From positions 1 through 64,000 of the forward strand of contig CAYLMM010000004.1 of the NCBI GenBank assembly GCA_964384825.1: a stretch of 64,000 nt of DNA. The letters run 5' to 3'. The stretch comes from CAYLMM01 sp964384825 (GTDB taxonomy: Bacteria > Krumholzibacteriota > Krumholzibacteriia > LZORAL124-64-63). Shown here piece after piece: positions 38,372 through 45,804 of the stretch. Below the pieces are notes generated by a model, which had not been told where the DNA came from, ran no database searches, and saw nothing but the letters and a program-made list of their open reading frames with translations. Position numbers and translations under genes: made by a program. The first letter of the stretch is position 1; the number at the start of each line of letters is the position of its first letter.

Positions 38372-39750
38372 AGGGCGACCTTCCGGTAGGCCGCGGCCAG
38401 CTCGTCGGCGACGCGGTTCCAGGTGAAGCGGGCCAGGGCGTCGGCCCGGGCCGCGGCGGCCATCCGGGCGGCCTGAAGCGGCTGATCGAGGATGTCGAGG
38501 ATCGTCGCGGCCAGCTTCACGGGGTCGGCGGCGGGCACCAGCGTTCCGGTCTCGCCGTCACGGACGACCTCGGGCATGCCGCCGACGCGCGTCGCCACCA
38601 CCGGCGTTCCGCAGCCGGCCGCCTCGACCAGGCTCATGCCGAAGGCCTCGGTCAGCGAGGGGTTCGCCAGCACCGCGGCGTTGCGGTAGAGGCCGGGCAG
38701 GTCGCGCGGCGGGACCCGGCCGGCGAAGGTCACCCGGCCGCGCAGGTCCGCCGGCACCATCCCGCGCAGCGAGCTCAAGTAGTTGCCCCGGAAATGCGGT
38801 GCCAGGGCCCGCACGGCCGGATCCTGCGCGGGCCCCACGATGTACTCCGCCGCGCTGGGCCAGTGCGGTCCCACCAACCGCAGCCTGGCGTCCGGCCTGA
38901 CGCGCGCGACCCGGGAGAAGGCCGACACCAGGTCGTGCAACCCCTTCTCCGGCGTGATCCGGCCGACGAACAGGATCTCGGGGCCGTCCGCGGAGGCTTC
39001 GTCGTCGTCGCCGGGCGAGAAGAGATCGGGATCGAAGCCGTTGGGCACCGTCACGCAGCGGCCGGCCAGCGAGGGGAAGCGCGCACGGGCGCCGCCGATG
39101 ACGTGCTCGCTGCAGCCGACGACCAGATCGACGTCGTCGAGGGCCCGCTCCACCAGCGCTCGATCCAGCTGTGCGAGCCCATCGCCCGGCATGTACACGA
39201 TGACGCGCGCGCCCGGGCCCCCCCGCCGGAACCCGGCCGGAAGCTGGATNNNNNNNNNNATAGGTTCAATGATTGTGGCATTAATTGCAGTTTTAATTGC
39301 AAGTTTATCCAGCTGTGCGAGCCAATCGCAATGCATGTGCAGGATGATGCGCGCGCCCGGGGCCCCCCGGCGGACCGCGGCCGGAAGCTGGATGAAGTTG
39401 TGCAGATGCGCCACGTCGCATTTCCGCTCGCCCAGGGCGCGGGCCAGGGATCGGCCGTAGCCGCGATGGGTCCATCCCGATGCGAACAGGGGCCGTCGAT
39501 CCGGAAAGAAGCCGCGCAGGGGGTTCAGCAGACGCTCCCGGAGACGGTCGCCGCCGGCGTCCAGCCGCAGGCAGTCCAGCCCGCCGATGGTTTCGCGATC
39601 GGGACGGCCCCGGCGACGGGCGGCGAAGACGGTCACCGCGAACGAGGGGTCCAGACGCCGCGCCGCCTGCCAGATCCAGGACGCGACCGAACCGCCTCCG
39701 TCCGGCGGAGCGAAGTCGTTGAACGGCTGGTTGACCGCCGCGACCCTCAT
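38368..39750 (-). CDS. family 4 glycosyltransferase, interrupted by an assembly gap and duplicated segment
   Basis: GT-B glycosyltransferase. N-terminal domain: MRVAAVNQPFNDFAPPDGGG and DVAHLHNFIQLP. C-terminal donor domain: ILFVGRITPEKGLHDLV, FAGRVPPRDLPGLY and EAFGMSLVEAAGCGTPVVATRV (shown in part), with the EX7E-like element. The middle contains ten N and a repeated 29-residue segment (IQLPAxxRRGxPGARxIxxMxxDxLAQLD twice), which an intact homologue would have once. Removing one 144-base unit gives 412 residues, a normal length, so this is an assembly artefact rather than a real insertion. ATG 39750 overlaps the Wzt stop by 4 bases. Confidence 0.85.
   Translation of the reverse strand: MRVAAVNQPFNDFAPPDGGGSVASWIWQAARRLDPSFAVTVFAARRRGRPDRETIGGLDCLRLDAGGDRLRERLLNPLRGFFPDRRPLFASGWTHRGYGRSLARALGERKCDVAHLHNFIQLPAAVRRGAPGARIILHMHCDWLAQLDKLAIKTAINATIIEPXXXXIQLPAGFRRGGPGARVIVYMPGDGLAQLDRALVERALDDVDLVVGCSEHVIGGARARFPSLAGRCVTVPNGFDPDLFSPGDDDEASADGPEILFVGRITPEKGLHDLVSAFSRVARVRPDARLRLVGPHWPSAAEYIVGPAQDPAVRALAPHFRGNYLSSLRGMVPADLRGRVTFAGRVPPRDLPGLYRNAAVLANPSLTEAFGMSLVEAAGCGTPVVATRVGGMPEVVRDGETGTLVPAADPVKLAATILDILDQPLQAARMAAAARADALARFTWNRVADELAAAYRKVAL
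39163..39249. repeat. 87-bp direct repeat, copy A (left of gap)
   Basis: Ends of two contigs covering the same part of the GT4 gene. Copy A and copy B (39307-39393) are equal in length and differ at about 11 positions, including the codons where copy A reads MPGDG and copy B the family-like MHCDW. Confidence 0.85.
39250..39259. other. assembly gap of ten N
   Basis: Scaffold join. The true sequence probably overlaps rather than gaps here. Confidence 0.98.
39260..39306. other. AT-rich 47-bp contig-end sequence
   Basis: Strongly AT-rich, unlike its GC-rich surroundings, and placed between the N run and repeat copy B. In the gene's frame it reads KLAIKTAINATIIEP in place of the expected RALVERALDD-type helix. 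It is likely a chimeric or erroneous contig end. Confidence 0.6.
39307..39393. repeat. 87-bp direct repeat, copy B (right of gap)
   Basis: Partner of 39163-39249. Its translation (ILHMHCDWLAQLD) fits the GT4 family better than copy A. Confidence 0.85.
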
Positions 39751-41042
39751 GTCCGGTCGCCGCTTCCGGCCTCGGACCCGGTATCGCCGTCGCCGTCGCC
39801 GTCGGCCCGCGACCATCGCGCCGGCAGGAAGATCAGCCCGTAGCGGGGATCGATGCCGCGGCCCGATCCGTAGACGTCGGCGGTCTCGACGTCGAGCACC
39901 ACGCAATGCTCCAGGGTGTCGTAGTTCCGCCCGCCGGGGCTGCGCAGCCAGAGCGAAAGCAGATAGCGCCCCGGCATCAGGTGCAGGGTGTCGATGGCGC
40001 AGTCGAGACGGTGTTCGCCGGGCGGCACGCGGGGCAGGTCGGGACCGGTCATCCAGGTGTTGTTGGCCGACAGCAGCACGCCAAGCTCGTTGTGGATCTC
40101 GAGCCCGACGTGCAGGTCGCGCAGTTCCTCCTTCACCCGGAAGTGGACCCGCACGGTCAGCGGATCGCCGCTGCGCTGGTAGTTGCTCGGCAGGCCCTCG
40201 GCGTCCAGGAACTCCACGCCGGTCAGGCGGCCCTCGCCGGTTCCGGTCCGCGATTCCACCGCGTCGAGATCCGCGCCGCCGCGCCGCGAGGTGGCGAAGG
40301 TGGCCATGTACTCTCGGATGACCTCGGCGGCCGGGCCGTCGCGCACCACGCGCCCCTCGTCGATCCAGATCACCCGCGGACAGAGGTTCTCGACCGCCGC
40401 CATGTTGTGCGAGACGAAGAGCACCGTCCGACCGCCGCTGCGCAGCTCGCCCATCGTCCGCAGGCATTTCTTCTGGAATTCCGCGTCGCCGACCGCCAGC
40501 ACCTCGTCGACCAGCAGCACGTCCGGATCCAGGTGCGCCGCCACCGCGAATCCCAGCCGCAGACGCATCCCCGAGCTGTAGCGCTTGATGGGGGTGTCGA
40601 TGAAGGTCTCGACCCCGGCGAAGGCCACGATCTGATCGATCTTGCGGTCGATCTCGCGGCGCTTCATCCCCATGATCGAGCCGTTCAGGTAGATGTTCTC
40701 GCGGCCGGTCAGCTCCTCGTGGAAGCCGGTGCCCACCTCCAGCAGCGAGGCCAGCCTGCCGCGCACCTTCATGGTCCCCTCGGTGGGATGGGTGATGCGC
40801 GACAGCACCTTCAGCAGGGTGCTCTTGCCCGCCCCGTTGCGGCCGATGATGCCGACGACCTCGCCCTCGTCGACGGTGAAGTCGATCGCGCGCAGGGCCC
40901 AGATGGTTTCGGGTTCGGGGCCGCGTCGGCCCAGCGGACGCCGCGCCAGGTTGACCAGGGCCTCGCGCAGCATGGTGTCGCCCTGCTGCAGCTGCCCCAG
41001 ACGGTAGCGCTTGCCCAGATTCTCGACCCGGATCGATTCCAC
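39747..41042 (-). CDS. wzt: ABC transporter ATPase for polysaccharide export with glycan-binding C-terminus
   Basis: ATPase of the O-antigen/teichoic-type ABC exporter, 431 residues. The nucleotide-binding domain has Walker A GRNGAGKST (about 64-72), GRLASLLEVGTGFHEELTGRENI (the Wzt/TagH hallmark, shown in part), signature YSSGMRLRLGFA, and Walker B VLLVDEVLAVGD. Residues about 265-415 form a beta-sandwich like the Wzt C-terminal domain that recognises the modified end of the polymer. GTG 41042 is preferred to GTG 41048 because GGAG overlaps 41048 and stands 5 bases before 41042. Cotranscribed with Wzm upstream and GT4 downstream. The extended form implies chain-length control by a terminal modification. 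Confidence 0.9.
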   Translation of the reverse strand: MESIRVENLGKRYRLGQLQQGDTMLREALVNLARRPLGRRGPEPETIWALRAIDFTVDEGEVVGIIGRNGAGKSTLLKVLSRITHPTEGTMKVRGRLASLLEVGTGFHEELTGRENIYLNGSIMGMKRREIDRKIDQIVAFAGVETFIDTPIKRYSSGMRLRLGFAVAAHLDPDVLLVDEVLAVGDAEFQKKCLRTMGELRSGGRTVLFVSHNMAAVENLCPRVIWIDEGRVVRDGPAAEVIREYMATFATSRRGGADLDAVESRTGTGEGRLTGVEFLDAEGLPSNYQRSGDPLTVRVHFRVKEELRDLHVGLEIHNELGVLLSANNTWMTGPDLPRVPPGEHRLDCAIDTLHLMPGRYLLSLWLRSPGGRNYDTLEHCVVLDVETADVYGSGRGIDPRYGLIFLPARWSRADGDGDGDTGSEAGSGDRT

Positions 41043-41051
41043 GCCCACTCC

Positions 41052-41846
41052 TCAGATGATGTCCGCGAAGGATCGTTCGAAGCGATGGAACATCGTCACG
41101 CCCCCGATCAGCAGCAGCAGGGTCAGCGCCAGTCCGGTCAGCAGCGCCGGCCAGGCCACCGCGATGTCCGGCAGCACGACCGCCCGGAAGGCGTTGATCA
41201 GCCCTGTCAGGGGGTTGATGAAGGTCAGGTGCCGGAAACGCTCGGGCACGATGCTGGTCGGGTAGATGATCGGCGTCAAAAACAGCCACAGCTGGATCAG
41301 GAACGGGATGGCGTATTTCACGTCGCGGAAGCGCACGTTGAGCGTCGCCAGGAAAAGGCTCGCCCCGAGGGCCAGCAGCACCAGCGGCAGCGCCAGCACG
41401 GGCCACAGCAAAAATCCCCAGCCGATCGGGATGCCGTAGATCTTCAGGACCACCAGCCCGAGCAGCGACGAGATGGCGAAGTCGGGCAGGGTGCTCAGCA
41501 CGCCGGCGGCGGGGATCAGGATCCGCGGGAAATAGACCTTGGTCAGCAGCCGCGCGTTGGCGACCATGCTGTTGGAGGCGTAGCTGACCGCGCCGGCGAA
41601 GTAGGTCCAGGCGGCCAGGCCGAGGTACGAGAAGACCGGATACGGGATCCCGTCGCTGGGCATCTTGGCCATCTTGCCGAAGAACAGGAAGAAGACCACC
41701 GTCGTGAACACCGGCTGGATCAGAGCCCAGGCCACGCCCAGCAGGGTCTGCTTGTAGCGCACCTTGATGTCGCGCCAGACCATGAAATAGAGCAGTTCGC
41801 GGTACTGCCACAGTTCGCGCAGGCGTTCGCCGGCAGTCGGTCCCAT
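41052..41846 (-). CDS. wzm: ABC transporter permease for polysaccharide export
   Basis: Inner-membrane permease of 264 residues with six predicted helices, the ABC-2 type that pairs with Wzt and moves undecaprenyl-linked glycan across the membrane. Features: ELWQYRELLYFMVWRDIKVRYKQ (amphipathic start and coupling helix, in part), TLLGVAWALIQPV, SFxPRILIP-like FPRILIPAAGVLS, and IYPTSIVPE. ATG 41846 follows AGGGAGGGAGA; the frame is open upstream but not protein-like there. It is the first gene of the wzm-wzt-GT4-PIG-L operon; 7-10 bases separate it from wzt. Confidence 0.92.
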   Translation of the reverse strand: MGPTAGERLRELWQYRELLYFMVWRDIKVRYKQTLLGVAWALIQPVFTTVVFFLFFGKMAKMPSDGIPYPVFSYLGLAAWTYFAGAVSYASNSMVANARLLTKVYFPRILIPAAGVLSTLPDFAISSLLGLVVLKIYGIPIGWGFLLWPVLALPLVLLALGASLFLATLNVRFRDVKYAIPFLIQLWLFLTPIIYPTSIVPERFRHLTFINPLTGLINAFRAVVLPDIAVAWPALLTGLALTLLLLIGGVTMFHRFERSFADII

Positions 41847-41957
41847 TCTCCCTCCCTGATCCGGTGCTCCTGATGTTCCGTCCTGGAACCGGATCAGCAT
41901 ACATCCCGGCTTCCGCGGCAACAACAGCGACCTCGGCCCCGGGGCGGCAGGAAGCAT

Positions 41958-41992
41958 AAAAAAACCGCCCGCGGCTTCCATGCCACGGGCGG
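41958..41992 (-). terminator. intrinsic terminator upstream of wzm
   Basis: Minus-strand stem CCGCCCG/CGGGCGG with an inner GCC/GGC pairing, followed by seven T (41958-41964). It lies about 110 bases before the wzm start, so it either ends transcripts from the DUF354 gene or acts as an attenuator in the wzm leader. Confidence 0.7.
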
Positions 41993-42138
41993 CGCATTTG
42001 ACCCCAGGTACCCGGGTCGCGACACAACATAGCGCATCCGGGTAACCGGATCAACCCCCCTGGCCACAATATTTGGTGTCGGGGATGCGGGACGGGAAGC
42101 ACGGAGCCGCGAATCGGGTCCGGTACCGGAGGATACGC

Positions 42139-42750
42139 ATGGAACGCCGAAAGACACGCTCGGGAAAAATCACGGCCGCGACGCTGCCGCCGGCCGCCCT
42201 GGTCGCGCTGGCGGTATTGGCGGCGCTGACCGCGCTGACCGCGGGCTGCTCGGAAGACGGCGGCCTGGCGGCGGTCGACCGCCCCGAGGAGTCGGTCGGG
42301 ATCTTCTTCGATCCCGCCGGCAGGGACACCGCCCTGTCGATCGCGGCCGGCCAGGCCTTCGACATCTACGTGGTGGCCTTCGACGTGGATGATCCGATCG
42401 CGTTCTCCATCTTCGACATCCCGGCCCTGGGCAGCCCCGCGGTCGCGGTCTACGACTTCGCGGCCTATCCCGAGGGCGGCGGCTTCGACAGCCTGCCCGA
42501 CGTCGTCGATTCCTTCTATCTCGCCCACGGCCCGGGACTGCGCGGATCCGGGGCGGTGCCCCTGCTGCGGGTGACCATCTCGATTTCGGATGCGGTGACC
42601 GGGATGTCCTTCGCCTGCGACGGCAGCAGCCGGGTCGATGTTTCCGGGTGTTCCGGCGGGTTCGCGGCGATCCGGTACGACGGGACGACCGGATGCCTGG
42701 CCCCCGCGACGGCGACGGCGGCGCGGGCGGATGTGGCGCCGGCGGATTAG
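42139..42750 (+). CDS. small lipoprotein of unknown function
   Basis: Protein of 203 residues with a signal sequence and lipobox LTAG|C (ALTALTAGCSEDGG). The mature part is acidic and beta-rich (VGIFFDPAGRDTALSIAAGQAFDIYVVAFDV is a typical start, in part) with four Cys in the last third, and resembles the cohesin/Ig-like extracellular domains seen in FCB proteins only loosely. ATG 42139 follows GGAGGATACGC. Alone on the plus strand between minus-strand polysaccharide genes; its stop overlaps the stop of the DUF354 gene by 3 bases. No function can be assigned. Confidence 0.78.
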   Translation: MERRKTRSGKITAATLPPAALVALAVLAALTALTAGCSEDGGLAAVDRPEESVGIFFDPAGRDTALSIAAGQAFDIYVVAFDVDDPIAFSIFDIPALGSPAVAVYDFAAYPEGGGFDSLPDVVDSFYLAHGPGLRGSGAVPLLRVTISISDAVTGMSFACDGSSRVDVSGCSGGFAAIRYDGTTGCLAPATATAARADVAPAD

Positions 42751-43796
42751 CCGGCCGCGATCCGCGTCTCCACCGCGTCGATGATCCTTTCCACGACCCT
42801 GGGTTCGCGGGCCCGCGGTTCGCCCCGCCGGCGCGCCAGGTCGCAGCGCTCCAGATCCTCGGCCCGGCGCACGAAGGTCAGCTGTCCCTGCTGCTCGAGG
42901 TGCCGGTCGACCGACCCCTCCGGTCCGCGGAAGATGCTGAAGGCGTGTACGCCGAGATAGACCGCCTCGCGCAGCATGGTGCCTCCGGACGAGACGACCG
43001 CGTCGACAGCCTTGAGCAGGGCCACGAAATTGGCCCGGTTGTCCAGGATGATCGGGCTGTGGGTCCACTCGAATTCGTTCAGATCCTCGGCCTGCTCGGG
43101 GTAGCGCGGCGAGAACACGACCACCACGTCGTCGCGTGAAGCCAGATGCGCGAGGGTCGCCCGGTAGAGTTCGCCCGATTCGCGGCGATAGTAGTGGCTG
43201 CTGGTGGCCGGCGGACGCAGCAGCACCCGCGCCACGCCTTCGGGGGCGTCCAGATCGAGCGGCGCGATCGCGTCGGTGTCGACGTAGGCGAAGGAGATGT
43301 CCTCCTTGAGGCCCGCGAAGGGGATCATCTTCCGCTCGCCGAAGCCCAGCTTGCGGAAGGTCTCCTTGCCGATCACCCCGGGGAACAGCATGGCGCAGCC
43401 GAGACGGCGGAAGATTCCCGTCTCGACGAATTCGTAGTCGACGAAGATGTACACCGGGATGCCCATCATTCGCGCGGCGAAGGCCGAGGAGCGCGACGCG
43501 GTGATCAGGAAGCGCGGCTTCGGCCGGCCCCGCAGCAGGCGCATCAAGGCGAAGGCGCGCCCGAGGGTCTGGCCGATCTTGCCGATCTTGCCCGCGCCCG
43601 CCGCGTGGCCCAGGACGACCGGTTCGAGACCGCGGTCGCGGATCAGGCCGGCGGTCGCCCCGTAATCGCGCGCGGTCAGGAAGACGTCGTACCCCCTCTC
43701 GTCGGCCAGATGATGCACGAAGGGGGTCAAATACTGGACCTGGGGCGGATTGTCGACGTCGATCCAGGCGACGGGTTTCGTTTCACTCTGCGGCAA
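42747..43796 (-). CDS. DUF354 family protein (GT-B-like)
   Basis: Protein of 349 residues matching DUF354, a family with a glycosyltransferase-B-like fold common in archaeal and bacterial polysaccharide loci. Motifs: WIDVDNPPQVQYLTPF at the start, VTAR-type LTARDYG, RPKPRFLITASRSSAFAARM, VDYEF and SSGGTMLREAVYLGV in the donor half. Start TTG 43796 is the only candidate that keeps the conserved N-terminus; GAGATGGAAC precedes it and the frame overlaps the upstream toroid gene by 14 bases, implying coupling. Likely a glycosyltransferase, but activity is unproven for the family. Confidence 0.82.
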   Translation of the reverse strand: MPQSETKPVAWIDVDNPPQVQYLTPFVHHLADERGYDVFLTARDYGATAGLIRDRGLEPVVLGHAAGAGKIGKIGQTLGRAFALMRLLRGRPKPRFLITASRSSAFAARMMGIPVYIFVDYEFVETGIFRRLGCAMLFPGVIGKETFRKLGFGERKMIPFAGLKEDISFAYVDTDAIAPLDLDAPEGVARVLLRPPATSSHYYRRESGELYRATLAHLASRDDVVVVFSPRYPEQAEDLNEFEWTHSPIILDNRANFVALLKAVDAVVSSGGTMLREAVYLGVHAFSIFRGPEGSVDRHLEQQGQLTFVRRAEDLERCDLARRRGEPRAREPRVVERIIDAVETRIAAG

Positions 43797-44973
43797 GTTC
43801 CATCTCCATTCGGCTCAGGGCGAGATGCATCCAGGCGATCGACCACCTCATGAACGGGATGGTGATGCGCCGCCGGCCCCGGATGCGGTAGGCGTAGCTG
43901 CCGTCGGGCAGGGCGAGGTTCCGCAGGCAGAAACCGGTCACCCGGCGGGCCAGGTCGGTCTGGCCGAAACGCGCGAGCGTCAGCAGGGCCTGGCCGCAGG
44001 CGGTGGCGTCGACAGGATCGCGCCGGTTGTCGTAGTAGCGCGGGGCCCCGTCGGGATCGAAGAAATGATCGCGGTAATAGGCCAATCCCCGCTCGATGAC
44101 GTCGTCGAACCCGCGGTCGCCGGACAGGCGGCGGTACTCGTCGAAGGCGTCGAGGATGTAGCAGGTGTGGAAGTTGTCGGCCCAGGCCCGGCCGTCGCCG
44201 ACCGAATAGGGCCAGGAACCGTCGTCGCGCTGTTCGGCCGCCACGTAGGCGGCGGTCGCGGCGGCCAGATCGAAGAGTCCGGTCTCGCCGGCGACCGAGG
44301 CGATCTGGGCGCAGAGCCGGGCCCCCTTCATCGTGGCGTTCAGCACGGCCTGCCGGTCGGTCGGGGAGTACGACCAGCAGAAGGTGTCGCCGCGGACGGT
44401 GCGGTTCAGGTCCTCGCGCAGAAAGGGCAGCGACGCGGCCATCAGGTCCGCCGCGCCGGGAACCGCGTGCAGCCGGTGGGCCTCGTAGAGGGCGTGGGTC
44501 ACGAAGCCCGTGGCCACGACGGTCGGATGGAAGGCCGGCGTCGTGGCGAAGCGGCCCTCCCAGTCGAAATCGTAACCCCAGCAGGCTCCCGACCAGCCGG
44601 GAGAGACCAGCCGTTTCAGCTCGCCCACCAGCCGGGCCATGTCGTCGGCGTAGGCAGTGCCGTCGCTCCGTGTCCCCGATCCGGCCGCGGCGCGGTAGGC
44701 GTGGGCTTGCAGCACCAGCCCCAGGGTCACCGGGTTGTACCCTTTGCGGATGCCCAGCAGCGGGCGGATCTGGAAGGGCGTTCGCAGGACGAGTTGCTGG
44801 AATCCCCATCGCAGCTTGCGCGGCCACGGGAGCCGCATAAGCGGCGACCGAAGCCCATCGTAGGGATCGTAGCCCCGGCAGTCCTCGCGCCGGATATAGG
44901 CTTCCGAGCGGTCGAGGGTCCGGCGCAGGGCCGCCGGAAGATCCGTATCCGGTGCTGATCCGGGAAGGGGCAT
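43783..44973 (-). CDS. alpha/alpha-toroid protein of a polysaccharide locus
   Basis: Cytosolic-looking protein of 396 residues without signal peptide, built from helical repeats: DDSGSWPYS-like QRDDGSWPYSVGDG, DNFHTCYILDAF, ATACGQALLTLARFG, LPDGSYAYRI. This is the (alpha/alpha)6 barrel pattern of terpene-cyclase and sugar-epimerase folds. I recall similar proteins beside DUF354 genes in other polysaccharide clusters, often misnamed aminolevulinate dehydratase. ATG 44973 is set by the first conserved block (CRGYDPYDGL); the frame runs further up without homology. It starts a two-gene operon with the DUF354 gene, under a TATAAT promoter. Confidence 0.78.
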   Translation of the reverse strand: MPLPGSAPDTDLPAALRRTLDRSEAYIRREDCRGYDPYDGLRSPLMRLPWPRKLRWGFQQLVLRTPFQIRPLLGIRKGYNPVTLGLVLQAHAYRAAAGSGTRSDGTAYADDMARLVGELKRLVSPGWSGACWGYDFDWEGRFATTPAFHPTVVATGFVTHALYEAHRLHAVPGAADLMAASLPFLREDLNRTVRGDTFCWSYSPTDRQAVLNATMKGARLCAQIASVAGETGLFDLAAATAAYVAAEQRDDGSWPYSVGDGRAWADNFHTCYILDAFDEYRRLSGDRGFDDVIERGLAYYRDHFFDPDGAPRYYDNRRDPVDATACGQALLTLARFGQTDLARRVTGFCLRNLALPDGSYAYRIRGRRRITIPFMRWSIAWMHLALSRMEMELAAE

Positions 44974-45069
44974 AGCGTCTCGGTTTGGCTGGGCGATGAT
45001 GGTTTCCACGTTCGTATTCGGCCCGAAACCGCCGACCCCGAAGAGGGCCGGCGATCCGCAGCGCCTACG

Positions 45070-45098
45070 ATTATACCATGAAGGGTCGGACGAGGACA
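45070..45098 (-). promoter_or_regulatory. promoter of the toroid-DUF354 operon
   Basis: Perfect minus-strand TATAAT at 45070-45075, with a weak -35 (TGTCCT, 17-bp spacing). Leader about 90 nt; divergent from the GbsR-type gene. Confidence 0.5.
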
Positions 45099-45199
45099 GG
45101 ATCGGCTCTCGGGCTGGATCCGGGGCCGTGCGGGACGGCGGATATTCGATCCGGAACCGAGAATTTCTATTTACAAATCGCGGCGAATGTTGTTTTATA

Positions 45200-45219
45200 C
45201 GTTTGAAACATTTCAAACG
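45200..45219 (+). promoter_or_regulatory. 20-bp palindromic operator at the GbsR-type promoter
   Basis: CGTTTGAAA-CA-TTTCAAACG: perfect 9-bp arms with a 2-bp centre, 20 bases before ATG 45240 and just after a TTTACA/TTTATA promoter-like pair (45170-45199). Its position over the transcription start suggests repression, probably autoregulation. Confidence 0.7.
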
Positions 45220-45239
45220 CAGAATACAAAGGATCAGAT

Positions 45240-45740
45240 ATGTCGGATAAGACCGCAAAGATGAAGCGCGACTTCATCGAGGATTTCGGATCCGCCTACA
45301 AGGCCTTCGGGCTGTCCCGGCTGATGGGACATATCGTCGGCCTTCTGCTGTTCGAGGAAGGCCCGCTGAGCCTGGATGAGATCGCCGAGAAGCTTCATGT
45401 CAGCAAGGGTCCGGTCAGCCAGATCACCCGCAAGCTCAGCGACAACGGTCTGATCCGGAAGGTCTGGGTTCCCGGCAGCCGCCGGGATCACTATCAGGCC
45501 GAGGACGAGATCTTCGGCCGCGCCTTTTCCCGGCAGGCGGAACTCTTCTCGCAGAACCTGAAACTCGCGACCCGTTACCTCGACCGATGCGATCGGGCCG
45601 GCGGCGACGTGCCGGAGCATTTCCGGGAACGGGCCGAGGAGATGTTCCGGTTCTACAGCCTGATGCAGAAGCATTTCGAGGCCTTCCTCGCCGAATGGGG
45701 CGAAGACGAGGGCCGTCCCGCCGTCGAGCGGGAAGCATGA
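45240..45740 (+). CDS. GbsR/MarR-type winged-helix regulator
   Basis: DNA-binding protein of 166 residues. The wHTH is at about 35-90: GPLSLDEIAEKLHVSKGPVS (recognition segment SKGPVSQITRKL) and a wing ending VWVPGSRRDHY, both typical of the GbsR branch of MarR regulators. The C-terminal helices would form the dimer and a ligand pocket. The first gene of a long same-strand set. A perfect palindrome covers its presumed start site, so it probably represses itself and the following genes until a metabolite binds. ATG 45240 follows AAAGGATC. Confidence 0.88.
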   Translation: MSDKTAKMKRDFIEDFGSAYKAFGLSRLMGHIVGLLLFEEGPLSLDEIAEKLHVSKGPVSQITRKLSDNGLIRKVWVPGSRRDHYQAEDEIFGRAFSRQAELFSQNLKLATRYLDRCDRAGGDVPEHFRERAEEMFRFYSLMQKHFEAFLAEWGEDEGRPAVEREA

Positions 45741-45804
45741 TCGGACAACGCAACGATCGCGGAGCTGCGGATTCGTTCCGCGCACCGAGCCACTGGAGGT
45801 AGTC

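Noticed and set aside
39260..39306. AT-rich segment as a mobile-element end or attachment site
   Set aside because: It abuts an N run and one of two near-copies of the same gene segment, so a contig-end artefact explains it better. There are no terminal repeats or transposase.
38368..43068. A 1566-codon open frame on the minus strand spanning GT4, Wzt and Wzm
   Set aside because: It joins frames through the N run and runs out of frame over real wzt and wzm; no protein features outside GT4.
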